Source: an uncultured Collinsella sp.
Lineage (GTDB): Bacteria; Actinomycetota; Coriobacteriia; Coriobacteriales; Coriobacteriaceae
NCBI GenBank assembly: GCA_902491895.1
Contig: CABUJH010000005.1
Location: forward strand, 1 to 61,965
Direction of reading: 5' to 3'
DNA length: 61,965 bases
A program made the translations under genes and the position numbers. Numbering within the stretch: position 1 is the first letter of the stretch; every line of letters starts with the position of its first letter. Positions 33,970 through 42,729 of the stretch are shown here, in pieces. The notes beneath the pieces were generated by a model. The model saw nothing but the letters and a program-made list of their open reading frames with translations. It was not told where the DNA came from and ran no database searches.

Positions 33970-35919
33970 CTAGAGCTCGCAGGCAACCTTATAGCCATCG
34001 CCGATGGCATCGCGGATGTTGCCACACTTGTTGGCATCGCCCAGCACGTGGGTGGCAACGCCGGCAGCGGCAAGGTCGTCGGCCAACTTGGTATTGGGAC
34101 GGTAGCCCATCGCCAGCACCAGCGTATCGGCACCGGTGATGGTGTGGACCTCGCCGTCCTTTTCGTAGCTGATGGTGTCCTCGGTGATCTCGGTCACCTT
34201 GGCCTCGGTCAGCACGTGGACGCCCTTGGAGAGCATGCGCGTGATGAGCACCGCGCGACCGGCACCGCCCTCGTTGGCAGCGAGCGTCTTGGTCATCTCG
34301 ATGACGGTGACATCGCGATTGGCCGGCGACAGGTCGTTGACCAGCGGGGCCAGGTAATCTGCTGTCTCGCAACCGACGGTGCCGCCGCCCACGATGACGA
34401 TCTTCTTGCCCGGGAAAGCCTTGCCACCCAGCAGGTCGTCAGCCGTCATAACCTGCTTAAAGCCCTGCATGAAGGCCGGGGCGATGGGCTCAGCGCCATA
34501 AGCCAGGACAACCTCGTAGCCCGCGTAGTCGCGCTGAATGTCCTCGGCCGAGAGCTCGGTACCAAAGACGCACTTCACGCCCGCCTCGGCCAGACGACGA
34601 TACTGGTACTTGATCACGCGGGTGAGCTCCTGCTTTGCCGGAGGAACGGCCGCGATGCGCATCTCGCCGCCCGGCTCATCCTGCTTATCCACGAGCACCA
34701 CGTTGTGGCCGCGCTTGGCAGCAATATAGGCTGCCTCCATGCCCGCAGGACCAGCGCCCACAACGAGCACGTTCTTGGCCTCGGCAGCAGGTTCGTAGCC
34801 AGCCTCGTCGCGCTCCACGTCCGGGTTGACGGTGCAGGAGATGCGCTTGCCGAACATAATGCCGTTCAGGCAGCGCAGGCAGCCGATGCAGGGGCGGATG
34901 TCGTCGGCGTTGCCGGCAGCGGCCTTGTTGCAGAACTCGGCATCGCACAGATTGGCGCGGCCCATCATGCAGATGTCAGCAGCGCTGTCCTCGATCAGCT
35001 CCTCGGCAATCCAGGCCTCGTTGATGCGGCCGACCGTGGCGACGGGAATGTTGACGTGCTTTTTAATCTCGCGCGAGCAGGCGGCATGCGAGGCCTGCTG
35101 CGTACCGGCGGCGGGAATCGCGGAGCCGCGCTTGATGGTGGTACCACCCGACACATGAATCATGTCGACGCCGGCCTTTTCCAGGCGACGTGAGACGTAA
35201 ATCATGTCGTTGAGGGTCAGGCCGCCATCGGTGTACTCGTCGCCCGAGATACGGACGTCGATGATAAAGTCCTTGCCGCAGCGCTCGCGGATCTCGGCGA
35301 TGACCTCGAGCAAAAAGCGCATTCGGGCGTCGAGCGAGCCGCCGTACTCGTCGGTGCGCTTGTTGTAGAGCGGAGTCAAAAAGCCGCCGAGCATACCGTG
35401 GGCGTGCGCCGCATGGACTTCGACGCCATCGACGCCAGCCTTCTGCATACGCATGGCAGCGTCGCCAAACTGATGCGTGAGCTCGTGAATCTCATCGACC
35501 GTGATAGGACGCGGCGCCTCGCGGGCATAGGACGGGCCCACAAAGGACGGAGCGATCAGGCGAGGCGTGCCCGGAATGTTAAAGGCCATGTAGGCGGGGT
35601 GGAAGAGCTGCGGCATGATCTTGCAGCCGTACTCGTGGACGGCCGCGGCGAGCTTTTCCCAGCCAGGGATAAACGTGTCGTCGTAGCAGCACATGTCGCC
35701 CGGCAGATAGGTATAGGTGGGCTCGACCGTCACGACCTCGGTGATGATCAGGCCCACGCCGCCCTTGGCGCGGGCACGGTAATGATCAACCAAGTCGTCG
35801 GTCACGTAGCCATGATCGGCCAGGTTGGTGGACACCGGCGGCATAAAGACGCGGTTCTTGACCTCGGTCGTACCGACCTTGATCGGGCTAAAGAGCATCG
35901 GATAGGCAGAGGACTCCAT
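33970..35919 (-). CDS. old-yellow-enzyme-type reductase with FeS cluster and FAD/NAD domain
   Basis: 649-residue flavoenzyme of the 2-enoate/2,4-dienoyl-CoA reductase type. Residues 1-335 are an FMN-binding TIM barrel (NRVFMPPVSTN; VEVHAAHAHGMLGGFLTPLYNKRTDEYGGS). Cysteines 344, 347, 350 and 362 (CIGCLRC ... C) bind a 4Fe-4S cluster, and an FAD/NAD(P) domain with VVGAGPAGMEAA follows. Such enzymes reduce activated C=C bonds of enoates, dienoyl-CoAs, bile-acid-type enones or plant compounds; the substrate cannot be told from sequence. ATG at 35919 follows AAAGGA; the longer frame upstream is rejected. A family B repeat separates it from the next gene. Confidence 0.85.
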   Translation of the reverse strand: MESSAYPMLFSPIKVGTTEVKNRVFMPPVSTNLADHGYVTDDLVDHYRARAKGGVGLIITEVVTVEPTYTYLPGDMCCYDDTFIPGWEKLAAAVHEYGCKIMPQLFHPAYMAFNIPGTPRLIAPSFVGPSYAREAPRPITVDEIHELTHQFGDAAMRMQKAGVDGVEVHAAHAHGMLGGFLTPLYNKRTDEYGGSLDARMRFLLEVIAEIRERCGKDFIIDVRISGDEYTDGGLTLNDMIYVSRRLEKAGVDMIHVSGGTTIKRGSAIPAAGTQQASHAACSREIKKHVNIPVATVGRINEAWIAEELIEDSAADICMMGRANLCDAEFCNKAAAGNADDIRPCIGCLRCLNGIMFGKRISCTVNPDVERDEAGYEPAAEAKNVLVVGAGPAGMEAAYIAAKRGHNVVLVDKQDEPGGEMRIAAVPPAKQELTRVIKYQYRRLAEAGVKCVFGTELSAEDIQRDYAGYEVVLAYGAEPIAPAFMQGFKQVMTADDLLGGKAFPGKKIVIVGGGTVGCETADYLAPLVNDLSPANRDVTVIEMTKTLAANEGGAGRAVLITRMLSKGVHVLTEAKVTEITEDTISYEKDGEVHTITGADTLVLAMGYRPNTKLADDLAAAGVATHVLGDANKCGNIRDAIGDGYKVACEL

Positions 35920-36037
35920 ACAGGCTTCCTTTCGTTTGAGCCGCTCGGCGGCAGTTGCTAACGTACCTATCGTACCAGCAACTGCACAACACCCGACCGC
36001 ACGCACTCCCCTGCCTACGTATCGACCCACAAAAAAG

Positions 36038-36100
36038 TTGCGGTGAGATACGGAGCAATCGAGGCTTTTGACAGCCAAAACAGTCCGTATTTCACCGCAA
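36038..36100. repeat. family B palindromic repeat, copy 4 (63 bp)
   Basis: TTGCGGTGAGATACGGA ... TCCGTATTTCACCGCAA. It lies between the OYE-type and GltD-type genes. Confidence 0.8.
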
Positions 36101-36117
36101 CTGATGGATGGGATGTG

Positions 36118-37335
36118 TTAGAGGCCCAGGTAGCTGGTCATGCCTTCGACGGCGAGCTTAGCACCTGCCACGGCATGAACCACGGTGAGCGGGCCGTTGA
36201 CCACGTCGCCGGCGGCAAAGACGCCAGGTACGGTGGTCATGCCGCGCTCATCGACCGAAAGAAGGCCGCGATGGTCGGTCTCCAAGCCACCCGTCGTAAG
36301 CACAAGCTTGTCCTTGGGCACCTGCGAAGCCGCAATCACAACTGTGTCGGCAGACACATGGTCAAGCTCTTCCTCGTAGCCCACCACATTGTTGTCCTCG
36401 TCGAAGATAGCCGTCTCGAAGACCGGACCGTTATCGTCGATGGCATAGATCGCCTTGCCGCACACAATCTCGGCACCATCGAGCTCGGTCAGCTCTACCT
36501 CGTCATCGATGGCAGAGATATGGCGCGATCGGGCATACACGGTGACCTTGCGAGCGCCCGAGCGCAGGGCCGTGCGGGCAACGTCCATGGCCACATTGCC
36601 GGCACCGATGACCGCCACGTTCTGCCCGATCGCCACGCTCGAGGGATCGACCAGGTAATCGATACCAAACAGCACGTTGCCGCGCGACTCGCCGGGAATA
36701 CCCAACTTGCGAGCTCGCCAGGTACCGGTACCGACAAAGACCGCATCGTAGCCGTCGCGCAGCAGGTCGTCGATATGCAGCGCGCCACCGATGGTGGTCG
36801 AGGGGCGCACGCGCACGCCAAGCGAGCACATCACGTGACGGTACTTTTGCACGAGCGCACGGGGCAGGCGGAACTCGGGGATACCGTATTCCAGCACACC
36901 GCCGATCTCGGGACGCTGTTCAAATACCGTGACGGCACAGCCCAGCTGGGCCATCTTAATGGCCACGGTAATACCGGCGGGACCGGAACCGACCACGGCA
37001 ACCTGTTTGCCACACGACGGCGCGGGCGTCCACTCCTTACGGTCCAAATACGCTGTCGAGATATAGTTCTCGATGCTCGAGAAATGCACGGGTGTGCCCT
37101 TGCGGCCCTGAATGCAAGCACCCTCGCACTGGCCCGAATGGTTGCACACCATGGAGCAAACCGCGCTCATGGGATTGTTCTGGAACAGCAGCTCGCCCGC
37201 CTCTTCTAGACGACGCTGTTTGAACAGGTCGATGACCTGCGGAATAGGCGTCTGAACCGGGCAGCCCTTAATCTGACAGAACGCCCTTTTACAACCTAGG
37301 CAACGATTCGCCTCTTCGACAATGTGGATAGCCAC
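36118..37335 (-). CDS. GltD-like NAD(P)H-dependent FAD/FeS oxidoreductase
   Basis: 405 residues, resembling the small subunit of glutamate synthase and the electron-feeding parts of dihydropyrimidine dehydrogenase. The N-terminal region has Cys-rich cluster motifs (ANRCLGCKRAFCQIKGCPVQTPIPQ; CSMVCNHSGQCEGACIQG), then FAD (VAVVGSGPAGITVA) and NAD(P) (VAVIGAGNVAMDVARTAL) Rossmann motifs, and the C-terminal AAGDVV loop. The GTG at 37335 after GGGGAG is preferred to a TTG nine codons upstream. No large glutamate synthase subunit is nearby. With the OYE-type gene next on the strand it may form an electron-transfer pair; that is inferred from order only. Confidence 0.8.
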   Translation of the reverse strand: MAIHIVEEANRCLGCKRAFCQIKGCPVQTPIPQVIDLFKQRRLEEAGELLFQNNPMSAVCSMVCNHSGQCEGACIQGRKGTPVHFSSIENYISTAYLDRKEWTPAPSCGKQVAVVGSGPAGITVAIKMAQLGCAVTVFEQRPEIGGVLEYGIPEFRLPRALVQKYRHVMCSLGVRVRPSTTIGGALHIDDLLRDGYDAVFVGTGTWRARKLGIPGESRGNVLFGIDYLVDPSSVAIGQNVAVIGAGNVAMDVARTALRSGARKVTVYARSRHISAIDDEVELTELDGAEIVCGKAIYAIDDNGPVFETAIFDEDNNVVGYEEELDHVSADTVVIAASQVPKDKLVLTTGGLETDHRGLLSVDERGMTTVPGVFAAGDVVNGPLTVVHAVAGAKLAVEGMTSYLGL

Positions 37336-37438
37336 GCAACTCCCCTTTTTAATGCAATCCAATGGGGCGACGATAAAGACCCTTCACCGCCGCCCCCATA
37401 CAGGTAATCTCAATCTGCCGACACGGCAAAAGCCAATG

Positions 37439-38344
37439 CTATAACTCACGATGCGAAGCCCCGCAGCGAGCGGACATGTGCTCGAGTGTCGCCAGGCAGT
37501 CAGCCGCCGTCGCCGGCACGCTGTTCTCGACCACGCAGGGAATCCCAGGGCAGGCGGCAGCCGCCCAGGCCACCACGGGCTCAAAGTCATATCGTCCCGT
37601 CTCGCCCACGCCATGACACACCAAGCGCGAACCCGTACCGTCGCACCAACCGGCTTCGTCCTCGTTGTCGACGACCTCAAAATCCTTGGCGTGCAGCACG
37701 CGAATCTTACTGCCGCATAAGTAGAGCATGCGCGCTGTGATTTCCTGCGCTTCGTCAACGACGCTGGGGTGCAGCAGCGACACTGAGTCATAGATCACGC
37801 CGAGCGACGGGCTCGAGACGCGCTCCAGCACCTCGCGGCAGCGATCCGGCGTGTTGACCGTCTCGTTCCAACCGGGCTCGATCAGTATTTGCCCGCCCAC
37901 GGCCTCGGCCCGATCGCAGACGTGTGCAAGCCCGTCTGCAAACGCATCGAGTGCCTCATCGGTCATGCGGTCGTCAGCAACGCGGTTCTGCGCATTGGGG
38001 CGACCGGTCTCGGTACCCACCGGGCAGCCGCCGAGCATCTGGGCAAAGTTCAGGCATGCCTCATACTCGGCATAGTTATCCATGAGCTGTTGTCGATCGG
38101 GCGTCGCCAGATTCTTGTAGCAGCCGAGCACGGCGACCGAAACGCCCGCCTCGTCGAGCACCGCACGCAAATGATCGGCAAGCTCGCGGGTCAGGCCGCC
38201 TCGATCGATCCCCATCGATGCGTAGAGCACCTTGCTCGGCAGCTGAATGCACGAAAAGCCCAGCTCTCCCGCCATGCGAATGCGTTCCTCGACGGTTCCC
38301 TGCGGAAGGTCGTGCAAACGTACGCCCGGAGTAATAGCCCCCAT
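37439..38344 (-). CDS. sugar phosphate isomerase/epimerase-like TIM-barrel protein
   Basis: 301 residues of the AP-endonuclease-2/xylose-isomerase-like family (ERIRMAGELGFSCIQLP; ILIEPGWNETVNTPDRCREVL; GVIYDSVSLLHP; KIRVLHAKDFEVVD; PGIPCVVENS). Glu, Asp and His residues at the usual metal-binding places are visible. ATG at 38344 is 1 bp after the stop of the GH105 gene, so the two are translationally coupled. Family members isomerise or epimerise free or phosphorylated sugars. Here a role on a sugar released from rhamnogalacturonan or pectin is likely, but the substrate is not known. Confidence 0.82.
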   Translation of the reverse strand: MGAITPGVRLHDLPQGTVEERIRMAGELGFSCIQLPSKVLYASMGIDRGGLTRELADHLRAVLDEAGVSVAVLGCYKNLATPDRQQLMDNYAEYEACLNFAQMLGGCPVGTETGRPNAQNRVADDRMTDEALDAFADGLAHVCDRAEAVGGQILIEPGWNETVNTPDRCREVLERVSSPSLGVIYDSVSLLHPSVVDEAQEITARMLYLCGSKIRVLHAKDFEVVDNEDEAGWCDGTGSRLVCHGVGETGRYDFEPVVAWAAAACPGIPCVVENSVPATAADCLATLEHMSARCGASHREL

Positions 38345-38345
38345 G

Positions 38346-39584
38346 CTATTCACATCCCTTATGAGCGTTGATGCCCGGGGTGTATCCGCCAAACGGGTCC
38401 TCGATAGAGCACACGCCCGAAGGGGCCAGCGGGTCGCGCTTGCCGGCAAGCTTGTCGTGATGCATGGTCTCGATATAGGCAAGCACCAGCGGCGCGACGC
38501 CCTTTGCATCATTTTTGACCACGGGCTCGCTCATGTAGTAACCAAACGTGCCCTCGCGGTGTGCGGTGTTGCCCAAGCCTGCGACCAGGCAGATGTTGTC
38601 GAGCGCCAGCTGGCCATCATGCTCGGACAGGCAGGTCTCGCAGATGCCATCGAAGGCGCGACGGCCGTACTGGTAGTAACGCTCGCCCAGCACGCCCAGA
38701 CGCACGCCCTTCATGATGGCGTTGGCAAAGATGGCGCTGCCCGACTCCTCCAGGTAGTTGGGGGCGATATTGGGCAGGTTGATGACCTGGTGCCACATGC
38801 CGGTCTTCTCGTCCTGATACGGCAGCATGGCGTCGATCAGATCGTGGAACATCTTGCGGATCTCGTCCTTCTCGGCCGACATCGAAGGCGGCATAAGCTC
38901 CCAGGTGTCGATGAGTGCCATGGCGAACCAGCCCTCGGCGCGCAGCCAGAAGTTAGCCGAAAGGCCGGTGACCGGGTCGCACCAGAACTGTTTGCGACTC
39001 GCGTCGTAAGCGTGATAGTACAGACCGTTGAGGGGGTTGCGCATCAGGTCATGCACAACCTGGAACATATGGAAGCTGTCCGAGCAGGCACGACGGTTGT
39101 GGAAGCTCAGCTCATACTGCATGTAGAACGGCTGCGCCATATACATGCCGTCGAGCCAGATCTGGTTGGGGTAGACGGCCTTGTGCCAAAACACGCCCTC
39201 TTTGGTGCGCGGCTGGGTTTCGAGCTGGCGGTAGATGGTATCCATGGCGGCGCGATACTTGGGCTTGCCCACCAGGTCATACAGCTTGTAGAGGGTCTTG
39301 CCCGCATTGACGTTATCGAGGTTGTACTCCTGCGGGTTGTAATGCTTGATGGTACCGTCGTCCTGGACAAAGAAATCGATGTAGTCATCGGCGAACGTCA
39401 GGTAGCGCTGCTCGCCCGTAATCTCATACAGCTCGATGAGCGCCTTGATCATGCAGCCGTCGATATAGTTCCAGGTGTTCTCCTTGCCGGCGCGAATCTT
39501 TTCGATATTCCAAGCCGGCGCCTGCGGCGTAGAGGTTTCGATCAACTGCTCGATATAACGGTCCAGGATTTGATTGCAACCCAT
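38346..39584 (-). CDS. GH105 unsaturated (rhamno)galacturonyl hydrolase
   Basis: 412 residues with the (alpha/alpha)6 barrel of GH105 (YteR/RhiN). It removes the unsaturated uronic acid from the non-reducing end of pectin or rhamnogalacturonan fragments left by lyases. Typical motifs are NIEKIRAGKENTWNYIDGCM at the start, IWLDGMYMAQPF with the catalytic-site Asp, and WLRAEGWFAMAL. No signal peptide, so it acts in the cytoplasm. ATG at 39584 follows GAGGGG. An operator-bearing 36-bp palindrome lies upstream, and its product would feed the DhuI/DhuD-like pair at 32-34 kb. Confidence 0.9.
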   Translation of the reverse strand: MGCNQILDRYIEQLIETSTPQAPAWNIEKIRAGKENTWNYIDGCMIKALIELYEITGEQRYLTFADDYIDFFVQDDGTIKHYNPQEYNLDNVNAGKTLYKLYDLVGKPKYRAAMDTIYRQLETQPRTKEGVFWHKAVYPNQIWLDGMYMAQPFYMQYELSFHNRRACSDSFHMFQVVHDLMRNPLNGLYYHAYDASRKQFWCDPVTGLSANFWLRAEGWFAMALIDTWELMPPSMSAEKDEIRKMFHDLIDAMLPYQDEKTGMWHQVINLPNIAPNYLEESGSAIFANAIMKGVRLGVLGERYYQYGRRAFDGICETCLSEHDGQLALDNICLVAGLGNTAHREGTFGYYMSEPVVKNDAKGVAPLVLAYIETMHHDKLAGKRDPLAPSGVCSIEDPFGGYTPGINAHKGCE

Positions 39585-39609
39585 TGCTGTCCCCTCTGAC
39601 ATAAACGAT

Positions 39610-39625
39610 AGGTGAACGTTACCCC
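39610..39625. promoter_or_regulatory. GGTGAACGTTACC operator before the GH105 gene
   Basis: AGGTGAACGTTACCCC, a good half-site plus a shortened second half. It sits 26 bp before the GH105 start. Confidence 0.6.
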
Positions 39626-39640
39626 TAGTGTAACGCGAAC

Positions 39641-39676
39641 GGGGAATATAGGGTTAACGTTCACCCTATATTCCCC
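39641..39676. promoter_or_regulatory. operator inside a 36-bp perfect hairpin
   Basis: GGGGAATATAGGGT and ACCCTATATTCCCC are 14-bp arms around TAACGTTC, so the centre is a GTTAACGTTCAC-type operator (39650-39667). As RNA it could also end the SGNH transcript, whose stop is 16 bp away. Confidence 0.7.
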
Positions 39677-39691
39677 GCAAACGGCAGACTT

Positions 39692-40360
39692 TTAGCGGCA
39701 AACGGCGGTGAGACCCGCGGCGATGCGATGCGCCAGGCGCTCATAGCCGGCAGGACTGTAATGCAGACCGTCCGGCATATAAAGCTCGCGGTGCTCTGGC
39801 AAAAACGGGCTGATGCCACTTTGCGCATACAGGTCAATCACCGGAACGGAGTAGCGGTCGCAGACTTCGAGCATCGCCCGCACGTAGGCGACCTGCGTCA
39901 ACCCCAGGTGATTGAGCTCATCGCTTGCCGGGATATCCTTCTCGTGCTTACCGCTCGTCTTGCACGGCGTCATAAACACGAGCTTTGCCCGAGGCGAGCG
40001 TGCCGTGATGGTGCGGATCAGGTAATCGAGCGCACCGTAGAACTCATGCACATCGGTACTGCCCAACTCGCCAAGCGGCACGTTGCGGCTAAAGTCGTTG
40101 ACGCCGCCAAAGACAATGTAGATATCGGCCGCATCGTCGATACCGTCCAGGCGCTCGACAAACGAATCGCTGCGGTCGGCCTTGACGGCGATACGCGAGC
40201 CCTTGATGCCAAAGTTCTCGATGACCGCGCCTCCCAGCAACGCGCCCAGATGCGAGGTCCACGAGATGTCGTTGCCTCCTCCACCGCAGCCGTTGTCGCC
40301 CCAGGTCGTTGAGTCGCCAAAGCAGCAAATAGTCGATTCACTCAAGCTCTTCGTTTCCAT
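39692..40360 (-). CDS. SGNH/GDSL esterase, likely pectin deacetylase
   Basis: 222 residues. Block I is CFGDSTTWGDNG with the nucleophile Ser, block II contains the Gly in FGIKGSRIA, block III is FGGVNDF with the oxyanion Asn, and the C-terminal DGLHYSPAGY carries the Asp and His of the triad. No signal peptide. The ATG at 40360 follows a strong GAGGAG; the frame is open 20 codons further. In this operon, with pectin esterase and GH28 genes, removal of acetyl groups from (rhamno)galacturonan oligomers is the most likely job. Other ester substrates are possible. Confidence 0.85.
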   Translation of the reverse strand: METKSLSESTICCFGDSTTWGDNGCGGGGNDISWTSHLGALLGGAVIENFGIKGSRIAVKADRSDSFVERLDGIDDAADIYIVFGGVNDFSRNVPLGELGSTDVHEFYGALDYLIRTITARSPRAKLVFMTPCKTSGKHEKDIPASDELNHLGLTQVAYVRAMLEVCDRYSVPVIDLYAQSGISPFLPEHRELYMPDGLHYSPAGYERLAHRIAAGLTAVCR

Positions 40361-40429
40361 AATCTTCTCCTCATCCGCCCATTGGCGGCCATACAGGTAC
40401 GTATCGTTTATTTGCAGCATGCCGAGGGG

Positions 40430-42595
40430 CTATGCACGGTCGCATTTCGCAACGTGCGAATCGAGCCATTCGATATCCTCGACAAGATGTGTCACTCCCA
40501 GATGGTGTCCACCCGGACACACCTCGTGCCGCAGAGCATCTCTGCGGCCCAGCAACTTGTAGGCATCGCGCACGATCTTGAGCTGTTCATCGACATTTTT
40601 CAGCCCGCGCGAACCGTTCAGATGATCTTCTTCGCAGCTCTGCACTAACAACGGGCGTGGCGCAATAAGCGAGGCAATATCGCCCATGTCGAGCAAGCGC
40701 CAAAGTCCGGGTGTGTAGTTGCAGCTGCAATTGCCGTTGAGGTGCAGCAGCGAATCATCGACACCGTACAGGTAGCCCGAGACAAACGTCTTGCATACGC
40801 GTGGGTCGAGCGCCGCCAGATACAGCGTCATGTATCCGCCGCCCGAAAAGCCAAAACAGCCCAGGTCGTCCATGGCAATGTCGCCGCGCGCCTCTAGGTA
40901 ATCGATCAGACGCATGTTATCCCAGGCGTTGAGGCCCGCGACCGTAAGACCCAGTGGCTCGGCCATACGTGCCTGGTTTAGGCACGTCCCTCGCAAGTAG
41001 CTGTTCTCGTCATCGCCCTGGCCCTTCCAGTCACGACGGTATCCCCAACCGCGTGCGTCGGGGCAGACGGTCACGTAACCCATACGCGCCAAACGCAGAC
41101 CGTAGTCGTAATTGAACTTACGCACGGCATCATCGACCGCCGGCACGCCCGCAACACCGGCTACGCTTGCAGCACCCGCTCCCTGATGGCCATGTGGGCA
41201 GATATAGCAGCACTTGCGGCCGCGCGCATCGAGCTTAGGCGACTGCGGCTCGAGCAGGTAGAACGGCATCCAAACGTCGCGCTCCACCTGCAGCATCGCA
41301 TGGGTGCGCACGATGCCGCCGGCAACCCGCACGCGGCTGAGCTCACGAATCTCAATCGGGACGCGGTCCATAAGCGAAAGGCCCAAAACATCGTACAGAC
41401 GAGTCCTGGTCGCAATCTTCCATGCCTCAAAATCTGCAGGAGTCTTGCCCGTAAAAGCAGCCGAACGCCCCTCGCGCTTCAGCCGGGCACGCAGCGCAGG
41501 TTCGTCTTCGCAGTACGTCTCGATGTGCACGGTGCGGCCGTTGGCAGACAGTTCAGCCGTCTCAACCGCATCACCGTCGCCGCCCTCGGGATCCCAGCCA
41601 TCCACACCGGCAAGCACCTGCTCGCGAGCGTACCCGGCGGCAGCCATCACATCGAGTTCATTCGCCCACGGTACCCAGCCGGTAGTATCACCCGCCGGCC
41701 CATGCAGAATCGCGCCAGCATACTGCACGCAGTTGTGTGCCGCCGGCTTATTCCAATCCCACCAGCCTTCGCGCTTGATATGTCGCCCCAGCCAGCAATC
41801 GATCAGCACAGTTTGCGCCCATTCGCGCCAAGGACGACCCAGGTAGACCGAATCCGGCGCCACGCCATCCGGAGCTGTAAACGAACAGCCGTGGAACACA
41901 AAGCCGTGCGGCTCGCCTTCGGGCGTCGACGCCGCCGTCACGTAGCCGTTCACGTCCATATCGCGGTTGAGCGAGCGAATCTCGCACCCCTCAAAGTAGG
42001 CACGCGCGCCGCCAAAGATAAAGTCGACATCGCCCTCGATCCGGCAACGTCGAAAATACTGGCGCCCCACCCGGCGCGGCGCATACTGTTTGGGTCCTAT
42101 AAACCCGCCCGGTTTGGCCTCATGCGGCGGCAGCGGACCCAAAAACAGCGTGTCTTGGTGTCCCTTAATGCAGCAGGCATCGACAACCAGACGGTCGCCA
42201 TCAGCATACAGGGCAATCGCCTGACCGACCTCGCGCCCATCGCCCGCATCGTTTTCGATCGTGAGGTTTGCAAGCGTCACGTCATCGGCATCGACCAGCA
42301 CCGTATAAGTGCGGAAGGTGCCGAGCTTTCCGTCCTGGCCGCTGCCGTCCTCCGAGGGCATCTGCGCCGCAAGGCCGCCAACGATACGCACGCTGTCGGC
42401 CGTCTCTCCCTCAATCGTCACATGCGAGCGACGAATCTCGACCCGTTCGCGGTACTCACCCGGCTCGATATGGATTGTCACCGGCCGTCCGTCATTCGGA
42501 CAGGATTCGTCAATTGCCTCCAAGGCCTTAGAGATACTGTGATATGTCCCCGCACGCTCGAGCGAAACCTCAAAAAATCGTCTCTCACTCATCAT
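40430..42595 (-). CDS. pectinesterase (CE8) fused to an alpha/beta-hydrolase esterase
   Basis: 721-residue two-domain enzyme. Residues about 1-330 form a CE8 pectin methylesterase beta-helix: GHQDTLF, DVDFIFGGARAYFEGC and YLGRPWR hold the catalytic Asp residues and Arg. Residues about 380-721 are an alpha/beta-hydrolase similar to acetyl esterases: nucleophile in GFSGGGYM, an acid in the CEEDHLN segment and His in GGHHLG. One protein could thus remove both methyl and acetyl groups from pectic oligomers. No signal peptide, so it is cytoplasmic. ATG at 42595 follows AAAGGA at a long gap; a second ATG follows directly. The fusion itself is seen; the dual activity is inferred. Confidence 0.87.
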   Translation of the reverse strand: MMSERRFFEVSLERAGTYHSISKALEAIDESCPNDGRPVTIHIEPGEYRERVEIRRSHVTIEGETADSVRIVGGLAAQMPSEDGSGQDGKLGTFRTYTVLVDADDVTLANLTIENDAGDGREVGQAIALYADGDRLVVDACCIKGHQDTLFLGPLPPHEAKPGGFIGPKQYAPRRVGRQYFRRCRIEGDVDFIFGGARAYFEGCEIRSLNRDMDVNGYVTAASTPEGEPHGFVFHGCSFTAPDGVAPDSVYLGRPWREWAQTVLIDCWLGRHIKREGWWDWNKPAAHNCVQYAGAILHGPAGDTTGWVPWANELDVMAAAGYAREQVLAGVDGWDPEGGDGDAVETAELSANGRTVHIETYCEDEPALRARLKREGRSAAFTGKTPADFEAWKIATRTRLYDVLGLSLMDRVPIEIRELSRVRVAGGIVRTHAMLQVERDVWMPFYLLEPQSPKLDARGRKCCYICPHGHQGAGAASVAGVAGVPAVDDAVRKFNYDYGLRLARMGYVTVCPDARGWGYRRDWKGQGDDENSYLRGTCLNQARMAEPLGLTVAGLNAWDNMRLIDYLEARGDIAMDDLGCFGFSGGGYMTLYLAALDPRVCKTFVSGYLYGVDDSLLHLNGNCSCNYTPGLWRLLDMGDIASLIAPRPLLVQSCEEDHLNGSRGLKNVDEQLKIVRDAYKLLGRRDALRHEVCPGGHHLGVTHLVEDIEWLDSHVAKCDRA

Positions 42596-42729
42596 CAGTC
42601 ACCGCGTCCTTTCGTCGTAGACCGTCTACGTTGCAGTTTCGGCATATAAAAAGTTCGCGCAATGGGTCGGGAAGGCCCTGCCCATCGCGCGCCGCGACAT
42701 ACCGAATGTAATTGTTTAGGAGCAAACGC

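Noticed and set aside
7952..36100. CRISPR array suggested by repeated hairpins
   Set aside because: The copies are scattered singly at gene ends, are not regularly spaced, and have no cas gene nearby.
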